A stretch of 64,000 nucleotides of DNA from Alphaproteobacteria bacterium (GTDB lineage: Bacteria > Pseudomonadota > Alphaproteobacteria > Micropepsales > Micropepsaceae): contig JADZAI010000057.1 of assembly GCA_020852655.1 (NCBI GenBank), positions 46,297 through 110,296 on the forward strand, written 5' to 3'. The notes under the pieces are model-generated. The model had not been told where the DNA came from. It searched no databases and saw nothing but the letters and a program-made list of their open reading frames with translations. The stretch's first letter is position 1; each line of letters starts with the position of its first letter. Positions 37,153 to 43,369 of the stretch are shown here, piece after piece. A program made the position numbers and the translations under genes.

Positions 37153-37251
37153 TTACCTCGATAAGGCGCGCGCGGCAGCGAGGGCGAAAGACGCCCCGAC
37201 CACCGCGCCCAGGGCGAAAACGGCGACCGGCATCATGATCGACCACGACAT
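37153..37251 (-). CDS. 32-residue membrane peptide, putative
   Basis: Reads MSWSIMMPVAVFALGAV then VGASFALAAARALSR, a single hydrophobic helix with a basic end. An in-frame ATG at 37353 would give 66 residues with a polar N-terminus; that start lies only ~20 bp after the -10 of the EcfG promoter at 37374-37399, so both starts are possible. First gene of a two-gene small membrane protein unit. Confidence 0.5.
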   Translation of the reverse strand: MSWSIMMPVAVFALGAVVGASFALAAARALSR

Positions 37252-37373
37252 GGTCCGCGTCCCGGTCCCGTGAGAGACATCCCCGCGCCCTGTATAGGCA
37301 GGCACAGGCAGCGCCGCTGCGTAGTTTTGAGAGGGGGACGCAGAAAAGGACATGGATGACCTGTTGAAGGGCC

Positions 37374-37399
37374 AACGCGTGGATCACGGCGCGCGTTCC
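37374..37399 (-). promoter_or_regulatory. EcfG promoter for the two small membrane genes
   Basis: On the - strand, GGAAC (37399-37395), 17-nt spacer, CGTT (37377-37374). Back to back with the + strand EcfG promoter 10 bp away. Confidence 0.75.
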
Positions 37400-37408
37400 C
37401 GCGCTCAA

Positions 37409-37434
37409 GGAACTCTCGCGGCCCATGCTACGTT
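37409..37434 (+). promoter_or_regulatory. EcfG promoter for the entericidin-like gene
   Basis: GGAAC (37409-37413), 17-nt spacer, CGTT (37431-37434), 34 bp before the lipoprotein ATG. Confidence 0.8.
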
Positions 37435-37468
37435 GTCGCCCTCAGTCAAGGTGAAGAAGGGCAATGCG

Positions 37469-37615
37469 ATGCAGAATTCGAAAGTGGTCGTTCTGACGGT
37501 GCTCGCCGCGGCGTTGAGCGTTACGGCCTGCAACACGGTCAAGGGCGCCGGCACAGACATCAAGAAAACCGGCGACGCGATCGAGGATACTGCCGAGAAA
37601 GCCAAGCCGAAATAG
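37469..37615 (+). CDS. entericidin-like small lipoprotein
   Basis: 48 residues with a lipoprotein signal (VLAAALSVTAC) followed by NTVKGAGTDIKKTGDAIEDT, the usual entericidin A/B pattern. In enterics these membrane lipoproteins are stationary-phase and osmotic-stress induced. Here the gene lies directly behind an EcfG-type promoter. The ATG at 37469 is preceded by GAAGAAGGG. A stem-loop follows. Confidence 0.85.
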   Translation: MQNSKVVVLTVLAAALSVTACNTVKGAGTDIKKTGDAIEDTAEKAKPK

Positions 37616-37633
37616 CGATCGAAAGCCTGGGAT

Positions 37634-37654
37634 GGGCCGCCGCGAAGGCGGCCC
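37634..37654. terminator. stem-loop between convergent entericidin-like and sod genes
   Basis: Perfect 8-bp stem GGGCCGCC/GGCGGCCC with a 5-nt loop between two convergent genes. T-runs are weak on both sides; likely a shared terminator. Confidence 0.6.
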
Positions 37655-37666
37655 ACTCGTTCTAAG

Positions 37667-38287
37667 CTATGCGGCCGCGTTGAGATTCTGCGGGCCGGCC
37701 CCCGCGAACAGCGTGGCAGCGTGTTCCCAGTTCACCAGCTTGTTGATGAAGGATGTCAGGAAGGCCTTCCGGTCGTTCTTGGTATCCAGATAATAGGCGT
37801 GCTCCCAGACGTCGCAGACCAGGATGGGCGTCTTGCCGTGGACGAGCGGATTGTCGGCGTCGTGCGTATCCTCGATCGCCAGTTTGGTTCCGTTCGCCAG
37901 CAGCCAGACCCAGCCCGATCCGAAATGCGCCTCGCCCTTGGCAACGAACTGATCGATGAAGGCGCTCATGGAGCCGAAGGATGCGCCGATCGCATCTGCA
38001 AGCGCCTTGGGCGGATCGGCGAAGACTGATGTCATCGAGTGCCAGAACAGGTCGTGATTCCACACCTGGGCGGCGTTGTTGAACAGCTTCCTGTCCCCAT
38101 CGTCATGCGACGACCGCACAAGCTCGTCGAGCGCCATGTCCTCGTATTTGGTGCCCTTGATCAGCTCGTTCACAGTGTTCACGTATTTGGCGTGATGCTT
38201 GCCGTGATGCGTCTTCAGCGTCTCCGCCGACATGGCGGGTTCGAGCGCGTCATGGGCGTAAGGCAGGCTCATGAGCTTGAGCGTCAT
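37667..38287 (-). CDS. sodB: superoxide dismutase, Fe type
   Basis: 206 residues, converting superoxide to O2 and H2O2 in the cytoplasm. Metal-ligand regions: ETLKTHHGKHHAKYV, NNAAQVWNHDLFWHSM and VCDVWEHAYYLD. The AAQ placement and GSGWVWL favour the iron (or cambialistic) form over Mn. The ATG at 38287 gives the normal N-terminus. It is transcribed from a perfect EcfG-type promoter, with an untranslated leader of about 30 nt. Confidence 0.94.
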   Translation of the reverse strand: MTLKLMSLPYAHDALEPAMSAETLKTHHGKHHAKYVNTVNELIKGTKYEDMALDELVRSSHDDGDRKLFNNAAQVWNHDLFWHSMTSVFADPPKALADAIGASFGSMSAFIDQFVAKGEAHFGSGWVWLLANGTKLAIEDTHDADNPLVHGKTPILVCDVWEHAYYLDTKNDRKAFLTSFINKLVNWEHAATLFAGAGPQNLNAAA

Positions 38288-38321
38288 CGCAAAGACTCCG
38301 TGCTGGATGTGTGGCCCGGAG

Positions 38322-38346
38322 AACGCCTGCTGAAGGCCGCAGTTCC
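38322..38346 (-). promoter_or_regulatory. EcfG promoter for superoxide dismutase
   Basis: On the - strand, GGAAC (38346-38342), 16-nt spacer, CGTT (38325-38322), 34 bp upstream of the sod start. Confidence 0.8.
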
Positions 38347-38360
38347 CTGCCGACCCTTCC

Positions 38361-38385
38361 GGAACCGTCGACACGAAAGGCCGTT
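38361..38385 (+). promoter_or_regulatory. EcfG promoter for the 38.4-39.0 kb small-gene cluster
   Basis: GGAAC (38361-38365), 16-nt spacer, CGTT (38382-38385), 45 bp before the first small gene. It is divergent from, and 14 bp away from, the sod promoter. Confidence 0.8.
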
Positions 38386-38429
38386 TAGTCGGACGTGAAC
38401 AAGCGGCAACCCCAAGGCAGGAGGCGATG

Positions 38430-38573
38430 GTGAGCGACCGTTTGACCTTGATCGGCCTGGCTTTCGGAGCCTTCGTGCTCGCCGGCGCCGCCCTGGGCTT
38501 CTTCGCCTATGAGCTTGGAAGAGAGCAATCGTCGTTCACCACAGTGCCGGCCCATGCCGAACGCGCGTACTGA
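38430..38573 (+). CDS. 47-residue membrane protein
   Basis: Starts [20 protein letters not shown] after the initiator, then a short periplasmic tail ([15 protein letters not shown]). One membrane helix. GTG at 38430 is 5 nt after AGGAGG; the in-frame ATG at 38427 is too close to it but cannot be excluded. First of three small genes behind an EcfG-type promoter. No known family. Confidence 0.6.
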   Translation: MSDRLTLIGLAFGAFVLAGAALGFFAYELGREQSSFTTVPAHAERAY

Positions 38574-38588
38574 ACGAGGGAGAGAGAG

Positions 38589-38765
38589 ATGCTGAGAGCA
38601 ATCGTTTCAGCCGCCAAGGCCTATCTGGCGGTCAAGGTCGTCGAAATGGCGGCCAGTGCATTCGTCGGGCGCAAGGGCGGCAAAGCCCCAGCGCCCGCGA
38701 AACCGAGGCGCATGATGGCCAAGTCGGCGCGGCGCCCCGCTACGCGGACCAAAGCCGCAGCCTAA
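38589..38765 (+). CDS. 58-residue basic small protein
   Basis: [20 protein letters not shown] followed by a Lys/Arg/Pro/Ala-rich tail ([14 protein letters not shown] and beyond). The N-terminal amphipathic or weakly hydrophobic helix suggests membrane association, and the basic tail could contact nucleic acid or lipid. GAGGGAGAGAG precedes the ATG. Middle gene of the small stress cluster; function unknown. Confidence 0.6.
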   Translation: MLRAIVSAAKAYLAVKVVEMAASAFVGRKGGKAPAPAKPRRMMAKSARRPATRTKAAA

Positions 38766-38785
38766 CCATCGCAAGGAGCCAGATC

Positions 38786-38956
38786 ATGCTGTATTGGGCA
38801 CTCGTATTCCTCGTCTTCGCGCTCGTCGCTGCGGCCTTCGGTTTCGGCGGCATCGCCACGGCCTCGGCCTCGATCGCGCAGATCCTGTTCATCGTCTTCC
38901 TGGTGCTGTTCGTGGCGAGCCTGGTCTTCGGCTTCGTGCGGCGCCCGCCGGCCTAA
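38786..38956 (+). CDS. DUF1328 family small membrane protein
   Basis: 56 residues, two membrane helices: [20 protein letters not shown] with [20 protein letters not shown], the pattern of the DUF1328/YtjA family, common in stress regulons of Proteobacteria. AAGGAG precedes the ATG. Third of three genes behind the EcfG promoter at 38361. A perfect 12-bp hairpin follows. Confidence 0.85.
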   Translation: MLYWALVFLVFALVAAAFGFGGIATASASIAQILFIVFLVLFVASLVFGFVRRPPA

Positions 38957-38979
38957 GCCGATAGGATCGCTGAGGATGG

Positions 38980-39006
38980 GAAGGCCGGAGCGATGCTCCG
39001 GCCTTC
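38980..39006. terminator. 12-bp hairpin between convergent DUF1328 gene and GSR sensor gene
   Basis: Perfect stem GAAGGCCGGAGC (38980-38991) / GCTCCGGCCTTC (38995-39006) with loop GAT. It overlaps the stop of the leftward sensor gene by 2 nt. Probably ends transcription from both sides, although T-runs are weak. Confidence 0.7.
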
Positions 39007-40660
39007 AGCCTTTCCAGGTGACCCCGAGCCGCCGCGGAAAGCGAAGGACGAGAAGGACCGGGCTTCCCGGTTCCTGATACACAGTAAAGGCACCGCGCAA
39101 CTGGCGCACATAGGCGGGGGCAAACGACGATTCGGAGTCGGCCGAGCGGGCGAGGGCGCCGTCGAAGCGGATCTTGAGGTCGATGGCGTCGACCGCGTCG
39201 TCGGCCTCGATCTGGAGCGCCAGCGGCACCCGGCGCTCGATGGCGGTGCGATAGATCTCGGCAAGCTGTTCAACGAGCCACAGCGACAGAGGCACGGCGA
39301 TATCGGTTTCCACCGTCACCGCGGGGGCACGCACGATGGCCGGCTGTGCGTCGAGCCCTTCCGCGAAGGCGTCGTGCAGCAGCGCCGCGAGCTCGGTGAG
39401 CAGCGTGCGCAGGTTGACGACGGTCTGGGCGTCGACCTCTTCGAGGACGCGATGAGCCAAGGCGATAGCGTTGATGCGGGTCTGCGTGATCTTCAGTGCC
39501 GCGCGGGCTCCGGGCTCGTGCACCCTGCGCGCTTCCAACTGTAGCAGGCTGCCGACGATCTGGAGATTGTTCTTCACCCTATGGTGAATTTCGCGGAGCA
39601 TCAGCGAGCGCTGGTCGAGGGCCGCGCGCAGGCTCCGGTCGCGCTGGCGGATATTGTCGGCCATGTCGCCCATCGCGCGGGCCAATTGCTGGATCTCGCC
39701 AGGGGCGTCCGCTGCGCCCTTCTCGGGCCGCAGGGCGAAATGGCCGCGACCATAGGCGCGCGCAACCCGCTGGAGGTAGGCGATCCAGCGCAGCACGAAG
39801 CGGTCGGCCGAATACCAGATGGCGCCGAACGCGAACGCCGCCATCAACAGCGGCAGGGCGACATTGGCCGCGAGGTCGACATAGCTCCAGGCGAAGAGCG
39901 CCGTTTCACGCTGGGCGAAGGCGATGAAGAGATCGTCGCCGCGTACCTCGGCGATCGCAAAGCGCCAGCCGTTGCCCTGGTCATCCTCACCCCGCAGGAG
40001 TCCGGTGCCATGCAGGTCGATGGGCCTACCGAACAGGGCCTGCGCGACGGCCTCGTCGCTCGACGACACCACCGATCCCTCGGCATCGAGAAGGGCTGCG
40101 ACCGTGCCGTTCGGCATGCTCCGCTCGCGCATGAGCGCGCCGAGGACGTCCACGCCTATGCCGAGCGCGAGGGCGCCGTCGAAGGTGCCGTCGCTGCGGA
40201 ACAAAGGCAGGGCCGCGGTGAGGACATTCTGCTGCGCGAGCGGTCCGTAATGCTGCTCGCTGATCATGAAGCTGCGCCGGTTCGAAACCGCCGTCCACCA
40301 GGGCTGGCCGCTGCGGTCCTTGATGTTCGCCGGCACCGGGCGGGCCGAGCAGACGACGACACCGTGCGCATTGAGGCGGGAGACGTTGGTGTAGGGGGAA
40401 TTATCTAGAGCGCCGCGCAGAACATAGGCGCAGGCGGCGCTGCCGGCGCGAACGGCGCGGTTATTCTCAAGGCCGCGGAGCACGCCCTCGGCGGCGGCCA
40501 GCACATTGGCCTCCGGCACCGTGGACGCGCGCGCCCCGTCGATCAGGTCGGAGCTCGCGGTCTCGTAGGCCCGAATGAGCCGCCACGCCGCCTGCCCTGC
40601 CGTGAGGACGGCAAAGGGCAGGATGGCAAGAATCAGGGCGAGGATGAACCGGCGGCGCAC
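39005..40660 (-). CDS. HisKA_2 sensor protein of the GSR locus with degenerate ATPase (PhyK/PhyP-like)
   Basis: 551 residues: N-terminal membrane helix, extracytoplasmic double-CACHE-like sensor (~30-260), second membrane helix (VALPLLMAAFAFGAIWYSAD), HAMP-like linker and a HisKA_2 dimerisation domain with phospho-acceptor His359 in LREIHHRVKNNLQIVGSLL. The C-terminal ~120 residues lack an N-box Asn (VEQLAEIYRTAIE in its place) and show no DxGxG or GTGLGL boxes. In Alphaproteobacteria such GSR-locus proteins control PhyR phosphorylation: PhyK is a kinase in Caulobacter, PhyP a phosphatase in Sphingomonas. The missing ATPase favours a phosphatase-like role. It lies 12 bp after ecfG in the same operon. 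Confidence 0.85.
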   Translation of the reverse strand: MRRRFILALILAILPFAVLTAGQAAWRLIRAYETASSDLIDGARASTVPEANVLAAAEGVLRGLENNRAVRAGSAACAYVLRGALDNSPYTNVSRLNAHGVVVCSARPVPANIKDRSGQPWWTAVSNRRSFMISEQHYGPLAQQNVLTAALPLFRSDGTFDGALALGIGVDVLGALMRERSMPNGTVAALLDAEGSVVSSSDEAVAQALFGRPIDLHGTGLLRGEDDQGNGWRFAIAEVRGDDLFIAFAQRETALFAWSYVDLAANVALPLLMAAFAFGAIWYSADRFVLRWIAYLQRVARAYGRGHFALRPEKGAADAPGEIQQLARAMGDMADNIRQRDRSLRAALDQRSLMLREIHHRVKNNLQIVGSLLQLEARRVHEPGARAALKITQTRINAIALAHRVLEEVDAQTVVNLRTLLTELAALLHDAFAEGLDAQPAIVRAPAVTVETDIAVPLSLWLVEQLAEIYRTAIERRVPLALQIEADDAVDAIDLKIRFDGALARSADSESSFAPAYVRQLRGAFTVYQEPGSPVLLVLRFPRRLGVTWKG

Positions 40661-40672
40661 GCGAACGGGAGT

Positions 40673-41302
40673 TTACCGTTCCGGGTCGCCGCCGCCAGTC
40701 TCGGTGATGCGCTGGGCCTCTTCGATGAGATCCTCGCTCTGCGGGACCTCATGGCGTCCCGGCAAGGCGTCCGGATCGGCGCCGTTGAGCATGCGCTCCA
40801 GGGCCTGCCGGGCACGGGCGACGCGGCTCTTCACCGTGCCGATCGCGCATCCGCATACCTTGGCGGCTTCCTCGTAGGAGAGGCCGCCTGCCCCGACCAG
40901 AACGAGGGCTTCGCGCTGTTCCGGGGTGATCTTGGTGAGCGCCCGGCGGAGATCCGTAAGATCGACGTTGAAGCTCTGGGTCGCCGGTGCGACGAGGCGG
41001 GCTTCGGCCAGGTCCTCGTCCCACGCCACGCTGCGCCACGAGCGCCGCTTCTCGGAATAGAACTGGTTGCGGGCGATCATGAAAAGCCACGCCTTGAGGT
41101 TCGTACCGGGCTGGAAGCTGTTGCGGGCGGCCCACGCCTTGGTCAGGGTTTCCTGAGCCAGGTCGTCGGCCGGGGCCTTCGAGCCGCAGAGCGTGCGGGC
41201 AAAGGCGCGGACATAGGGGATGGCCTCGAGCAGGCCGTCCTTGAATTCCTTTTCTTCGGCGGGAGAGGGTGCGGGGCGCGACGCAACCTCATGCGCGTTC
41301 AC
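40673..41302 (-). CDS. ecfG: general stress ECF sigma factor EcfG
   Basis: 209-residue ECF sigma factor. Region 2 includes DDLAQETLTKAWAARNSF and WLFMIARNQFYSEKR; region 4 includes ITPEQREALVLVGAGGLSYE and GCAIGTVKSRVARARQAL. Context (nepR overlap, phyR divergent) identifies it as EcfG. It is normally held by NepR and freed when phosphorylated PhyR binds NepR. The start is GTG at 41302, overlapping the nepR stop as GTGA. Its own operon carries an EcfG promoter, giving positive autoregulation. Confidence 0.94.
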   Translation of the reverse strand: MNAHEVASRPAPSPAEEKEFKDGLLEAIPYVRAFARTLCGSKAPADDLAQETLTKAWAARNSFQPGTNLKAWLFMIARNQFYSEKRRSWRSVAWDEDLAEARLVAPATQSFNVDLTDLRRALTKITPEQREALVLVGAGGLSYEEAAKVCGCAIGTVKSRVARARQALERMLNGADPDALPGRHEVPQSEDLIEEAQRITETGGGDPER

Positions 41303-41508
41303 CGAACCTCCCCACCGCCGGACGTGTCGTCCAGGCGGCTGAGAAGATCGGCGAAATCGTCGGGAACGGGTTCCTCGACGACATTGTCGTATAGCCGCTT
41401 GAGGCCCATGCCGATCACCTTCTGTCTCGCACGCAGACCGGAATCCCCGGCCCGCGGGCGTGGCGCATTCCCCTGGTGGGGCGCGTCTTCATCACCGTTC
41501 TTCATCAT
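41299..41508 (-). CDS. nepR: anti-sigma factor NepR
   Basis: 69 residues. The conserved two-helix core is MGLKRLYDNVVEEPVPDDFADLLSRLD (key residues LKRLYD, EPVPDDF), flanked by disordered ends, as in all NepR. NepR binds EcfG in unstressed cells and phospho-PhyR under stress. ATGATG offers two adjacent starts. First gene of nepR-ecfG-sensor. Confidence 0.93.
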   Translation of the reverse strand: MMKNGDEDAPHQGNAPRPRAGDSGLRARQKVIGMGLKRLYDNVVEEPVPDDFADLLSRLDDTSGGGEVR

Positions 41509-41520
41509 CGTTCACTCTAT

Positions 41521-41546
41521 GGAACCCGCCCCGGCGCCTGGGCGTT
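41521..41546 (+). promoter_or_regulatory. EcfG promoter towards phyR, overlapping a near-match in the other direction
   Basis: GGAAC (41521-41525), 17-nt spacer, CGTT (41543-41546) pointing at phyR, 260 bp ahead. Because the next bases are CC, the opposite strand reads GGAAC (41548-41544), 17-nt spacer, GGTT, a one-mismatch EcfG promoter aimed at nepR. Confidence 0.65.
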
Positions 41547-41695
41547 CCCTCACGCCGAACGGGATATTCCCCTTATAGACCAAGCCACTCTGGAAGCATT
41601 GAGGCGAAAAAGTGCGTCGTCGCCACGCCGATCCGACCCAAACTCCAAAGTCCCTTGGAACACCATGCGAAATGCCGTTTAACGGCACGGCTCTC

Positions 41696-41720
41696 AACGC
41701 ATGGTCCTTACGGTGGTTCC
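41696..41720 (-). promoter_or_regulatory. EcfG promoter for nepR-ecfG-sensor operon
   Basis: On the - strand, GGAAC (41720-41716), 16-nt spacer, CGTT (41699-41696), exact consensus. The leader to nepR would be about 180 nt. Confidence 0.8.
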
Positions 41721-41805
41721 CGTGACGGCCGGGAGACGGTCGGCTTGCCGCCGGCAGCCCTGTTTTCCGCCGGTTTTCCGCTTCATTCCCTCAAGGATCG
41801 ACTGA

Positions 41806-42591
41806 ATGTCCGCTGCCAAGACCATTGCGCCTCATCTTCCCTACCTGCGCCGCTATGCGCGTGCGCTGACCGGCTCGCAGGCGAGCGGCGACGCCTATGT
41901 GCGGGCGACGCTCGAAGCCTTGCTGGAGGGGCAGGGCACCCTCACGCAGGCCACCACGCCGAAGATCGGCCTCTACAAGGCGCTGCATACGATCTGGTCG
42001 AGTTCGGTGAACCCGGCCGACCACGAGCCGGCGGGGATCGGACGGATGTCGCCGGACATGCGCCTCCAGGCGCTGCCGCCGCGCAAGCGCGAGGCGCTCC
42101 TCCTGACCGCGGTAGAGGGCTTTTCGGCGGCCGAGACGGCCGAGATTCTCGGCCTCGACGTCGCCGGCGTGCAGCAGGAGATCGTGGAGGCGCAAAGCTC
42201 GATCGAGGCGCAGCTTGCGACGAGCGTGCTGATCATCGAGGACGAGCCGATCATCGCGCTCGATCTGGAAGCGCTGGTCAAGGATCTGGGCCACGACGTG
42301 GCCGGGGTCGCGGCGACGCGGAGCGAGGCCATCGCCCTCGCCAAGGCCTCCCGTCCAGGGCTGGTGCTCGCCGACGTGCGCCTCGCCGACGGCAGCTCGG
42401 GCATCGATGCCGTCAGCGACATCCTGGTCGCCTTCGACGTGCCGGTGATCTTCATCACGGCCTATCCCGAGCGGCTGCTGTCGGGTGAACGGCCCGAGCC
42501 CGCCTATCTGATCACCAAGCCGTTCCTCGCGGAGACGGTCAAGGCGACAATCGGCCAGGCCCTATTCTTCCACGGCGGCGCCAAGCCTTAA
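41806..42591 (+). CDS. phyR: general stress response regulator PhyR
   Basis: 261 residues with the diagnostic PhyR layout: N-terminal sigma-factor-like domain (~1-125: LPYLRRYARALTGSQASGD ... LPPRKREALLLTAVEGFSAAE) fused to a C-terminal receiver (from TSVLIIEDEPIIALDLEAL) with phospho-acceptor Asp190 in LADVRLADGS. When phosphorylated, the sigma-like domain mimics EcfG and sequesters NepR. Divergent from nepR-ecfG; an EcfG promoter and ~250-nt leader precede it. Confidence 0.96.
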   Translation: MSAAKTIAPHLPYLRRYARALTGSQASGDAYVRATLEALLEGQGTLTQATTPKIGLYKALHTIWSSSVNPADHEPAGIGRMSPDMRLQALPPRKREALLLTAVEGFSAAETAEILGLDVAGVQQEIVEAQSSIEAQLATSVLIIEDEPIIALDLEALVKDLGHDVAGVAATRSEAIALAKASRPGLVLADVRLADGSSGIDAVSDILVAFDVPVIFITAYPERLLSGERPEPAYLITKPFLAETVKATIGQALFFHGGAKP

Positions 42592-42592
42592 G

Positions 42593-42617
42593 GGAACTTT
42601 CGCCGCGTCCGTCCGTT
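42593..42617 (+). promoter_or_regulatory. EcfG promoter for the DUF883-like gene
   Basis: GGAAC (42593-42597), 16-nt spacer, CGTT (42614-42617), immediately after the phyR stop. Confidence 0.8.
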
Positions 42618-42622
42618 TGAGC

Positions 42623-42654
42623 GAAGTCCGGGCCCGCGGGACGGTCCGGACTTC
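42623..42654 (+). repeat. 5'-leader hairpin of the DUF883-like gene
   Basis: 9-bp perfect inverted repeat GAAGTCCGG (42623-42631) / CCGGACTTC (42646-42654) starting where the EcfG-dependent transcript is expected to begin, ahead of the GGAGG Shine-Dalgarno. Possibly an mRNA-stabilising 5' stem. Confidence 0.5.
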
Positions 42655-42673
42655 ATTCTCAACGGAGGCGATC

Positions 42674-42994
42674 ATGGCTTCGGCAAAGGGCGCGCGCGCG
42701 GGCGAGACGGATTTCGACGACACCGGGTTCGCAAAGACGGTCGATCGCGTCCGCGACAATGTGAAGACCTTCGCCAATTCCGCGACCGAGAACGCCGCCG
42801 AAGGCGTCAATCACCTCGTCGACCAGGGCGCCGACGGCGTGAAGGCGGTGGCGGGCAAGGTGCCCCAGGTTTCCTATTGGGCGGACGAGCAGATCGAGCT
42901 TGCGCGCGATCGCGTGCGCGCCGAACCGATCAAGATGATGGCGATCGCCGCCGGGGTCGGGGCGCTGCTGGGGGCGATCTTCCTGCGCCGCTGA
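42674..42994 (+). CDS. DUF883 (ElaB/YqjD)-like membrane-anchored protein
   Basis: 106 residues: charged, helical N-terminal part (DRVRDNVKTFANSATENAAE, VNHLVDQGADGVKAVAGK) and a C-terminal membrane anchor (MMAIAAGVGALLGAIFLRR), the ElaB/YqjD-type arrangement. Those proteins associate with ribosomes at the inner membrane in stationary phase in E. coli. GGAGG precedes the ATG at 42674. Headed by an EcfG promoter; the next two genes probably share its transcript. Confidence 0.8.
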   Translation: MASAKGARAGETDFDDTGFAKTVDRVRDNVKTFANSATENAAEGVNHLVDQGADGVKAVAGKVPQVSYWADEQIELARDRVRAEPIKMMAIAAGVGALLGAIFLRR

Positions 42995-43017
42995 GCGATG
43001 CGCGGGGGCAACCGACG

Positions 43018-43353
43018 ATGACGACCATGGCTGTAACGGCTCTCGTGCTGCTGGGCGCGTTCTGGATCGCGCTCGGCTTCATGGCCTTCGCGCTGTTTGC
43101 GCTTCTGGCGCCGCTCGCCGGCGTCGCGGGTGCAGCGGCGATCACGGCGGCTGTATTTCTCGTCCTTGTCGCCTTCGGCGCGTTGCTGCTGATGCGGCGG
43201 ATCGAGGCGGCCCGCCAGACCGCCCTGATGGCCGGGCTGGCATCTTCCGGCGTCGCGAACATGGCGCTTGGCCTGGTCGCCAAGCGGCCGCTGCTTGCGC
43301 TCGGGATAGGCGGTGCGCTGGCCGCCTTCTTCCTGCGTCCCAACAAATCTTAG
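43018..43353 (+). CDS. small membrane protein, holin-superfamily-like
   Basis: 111 residues with two long membrane segments near the N-terminus (VTALVLLGAFWIALGFMAFA; AAITAAVFLVLVAFGALLLM) and a C-terminal segment (LLALGIGGALAAFFLRP), resembling the phage-holin-like membrane proteins often found beside DUF883 and CsbD genes. No lysis function is implied. Located 23 bp after the DUF883-like gene. Confidence 0.65.
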   Translation: MTTMAVTALVLLGAFWIALGFMAFALFALLAPLAGVAGAAAITAAVFLVLVAFGALLLMRRIEAARQTALMAGLASSGVANMALGLVAKRPLLALGIGGALAAFFLRPNKS

Positions 43354-43369
43354 CCGGAGCTGCCCCTTC

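Noticed and set aside
41657..41679. GGAAC followed by CGTT upstream of phyR
   Set aside because: Spacer is 14 nt, outside the 16-17 nt required for EcfG; the flanking exact matches suffice.
43018..43353. Phage holin and possible prophage
   Set aside because: Only a general membrane-protein resemblance; no other phage gene nearby and the context is stress genes.
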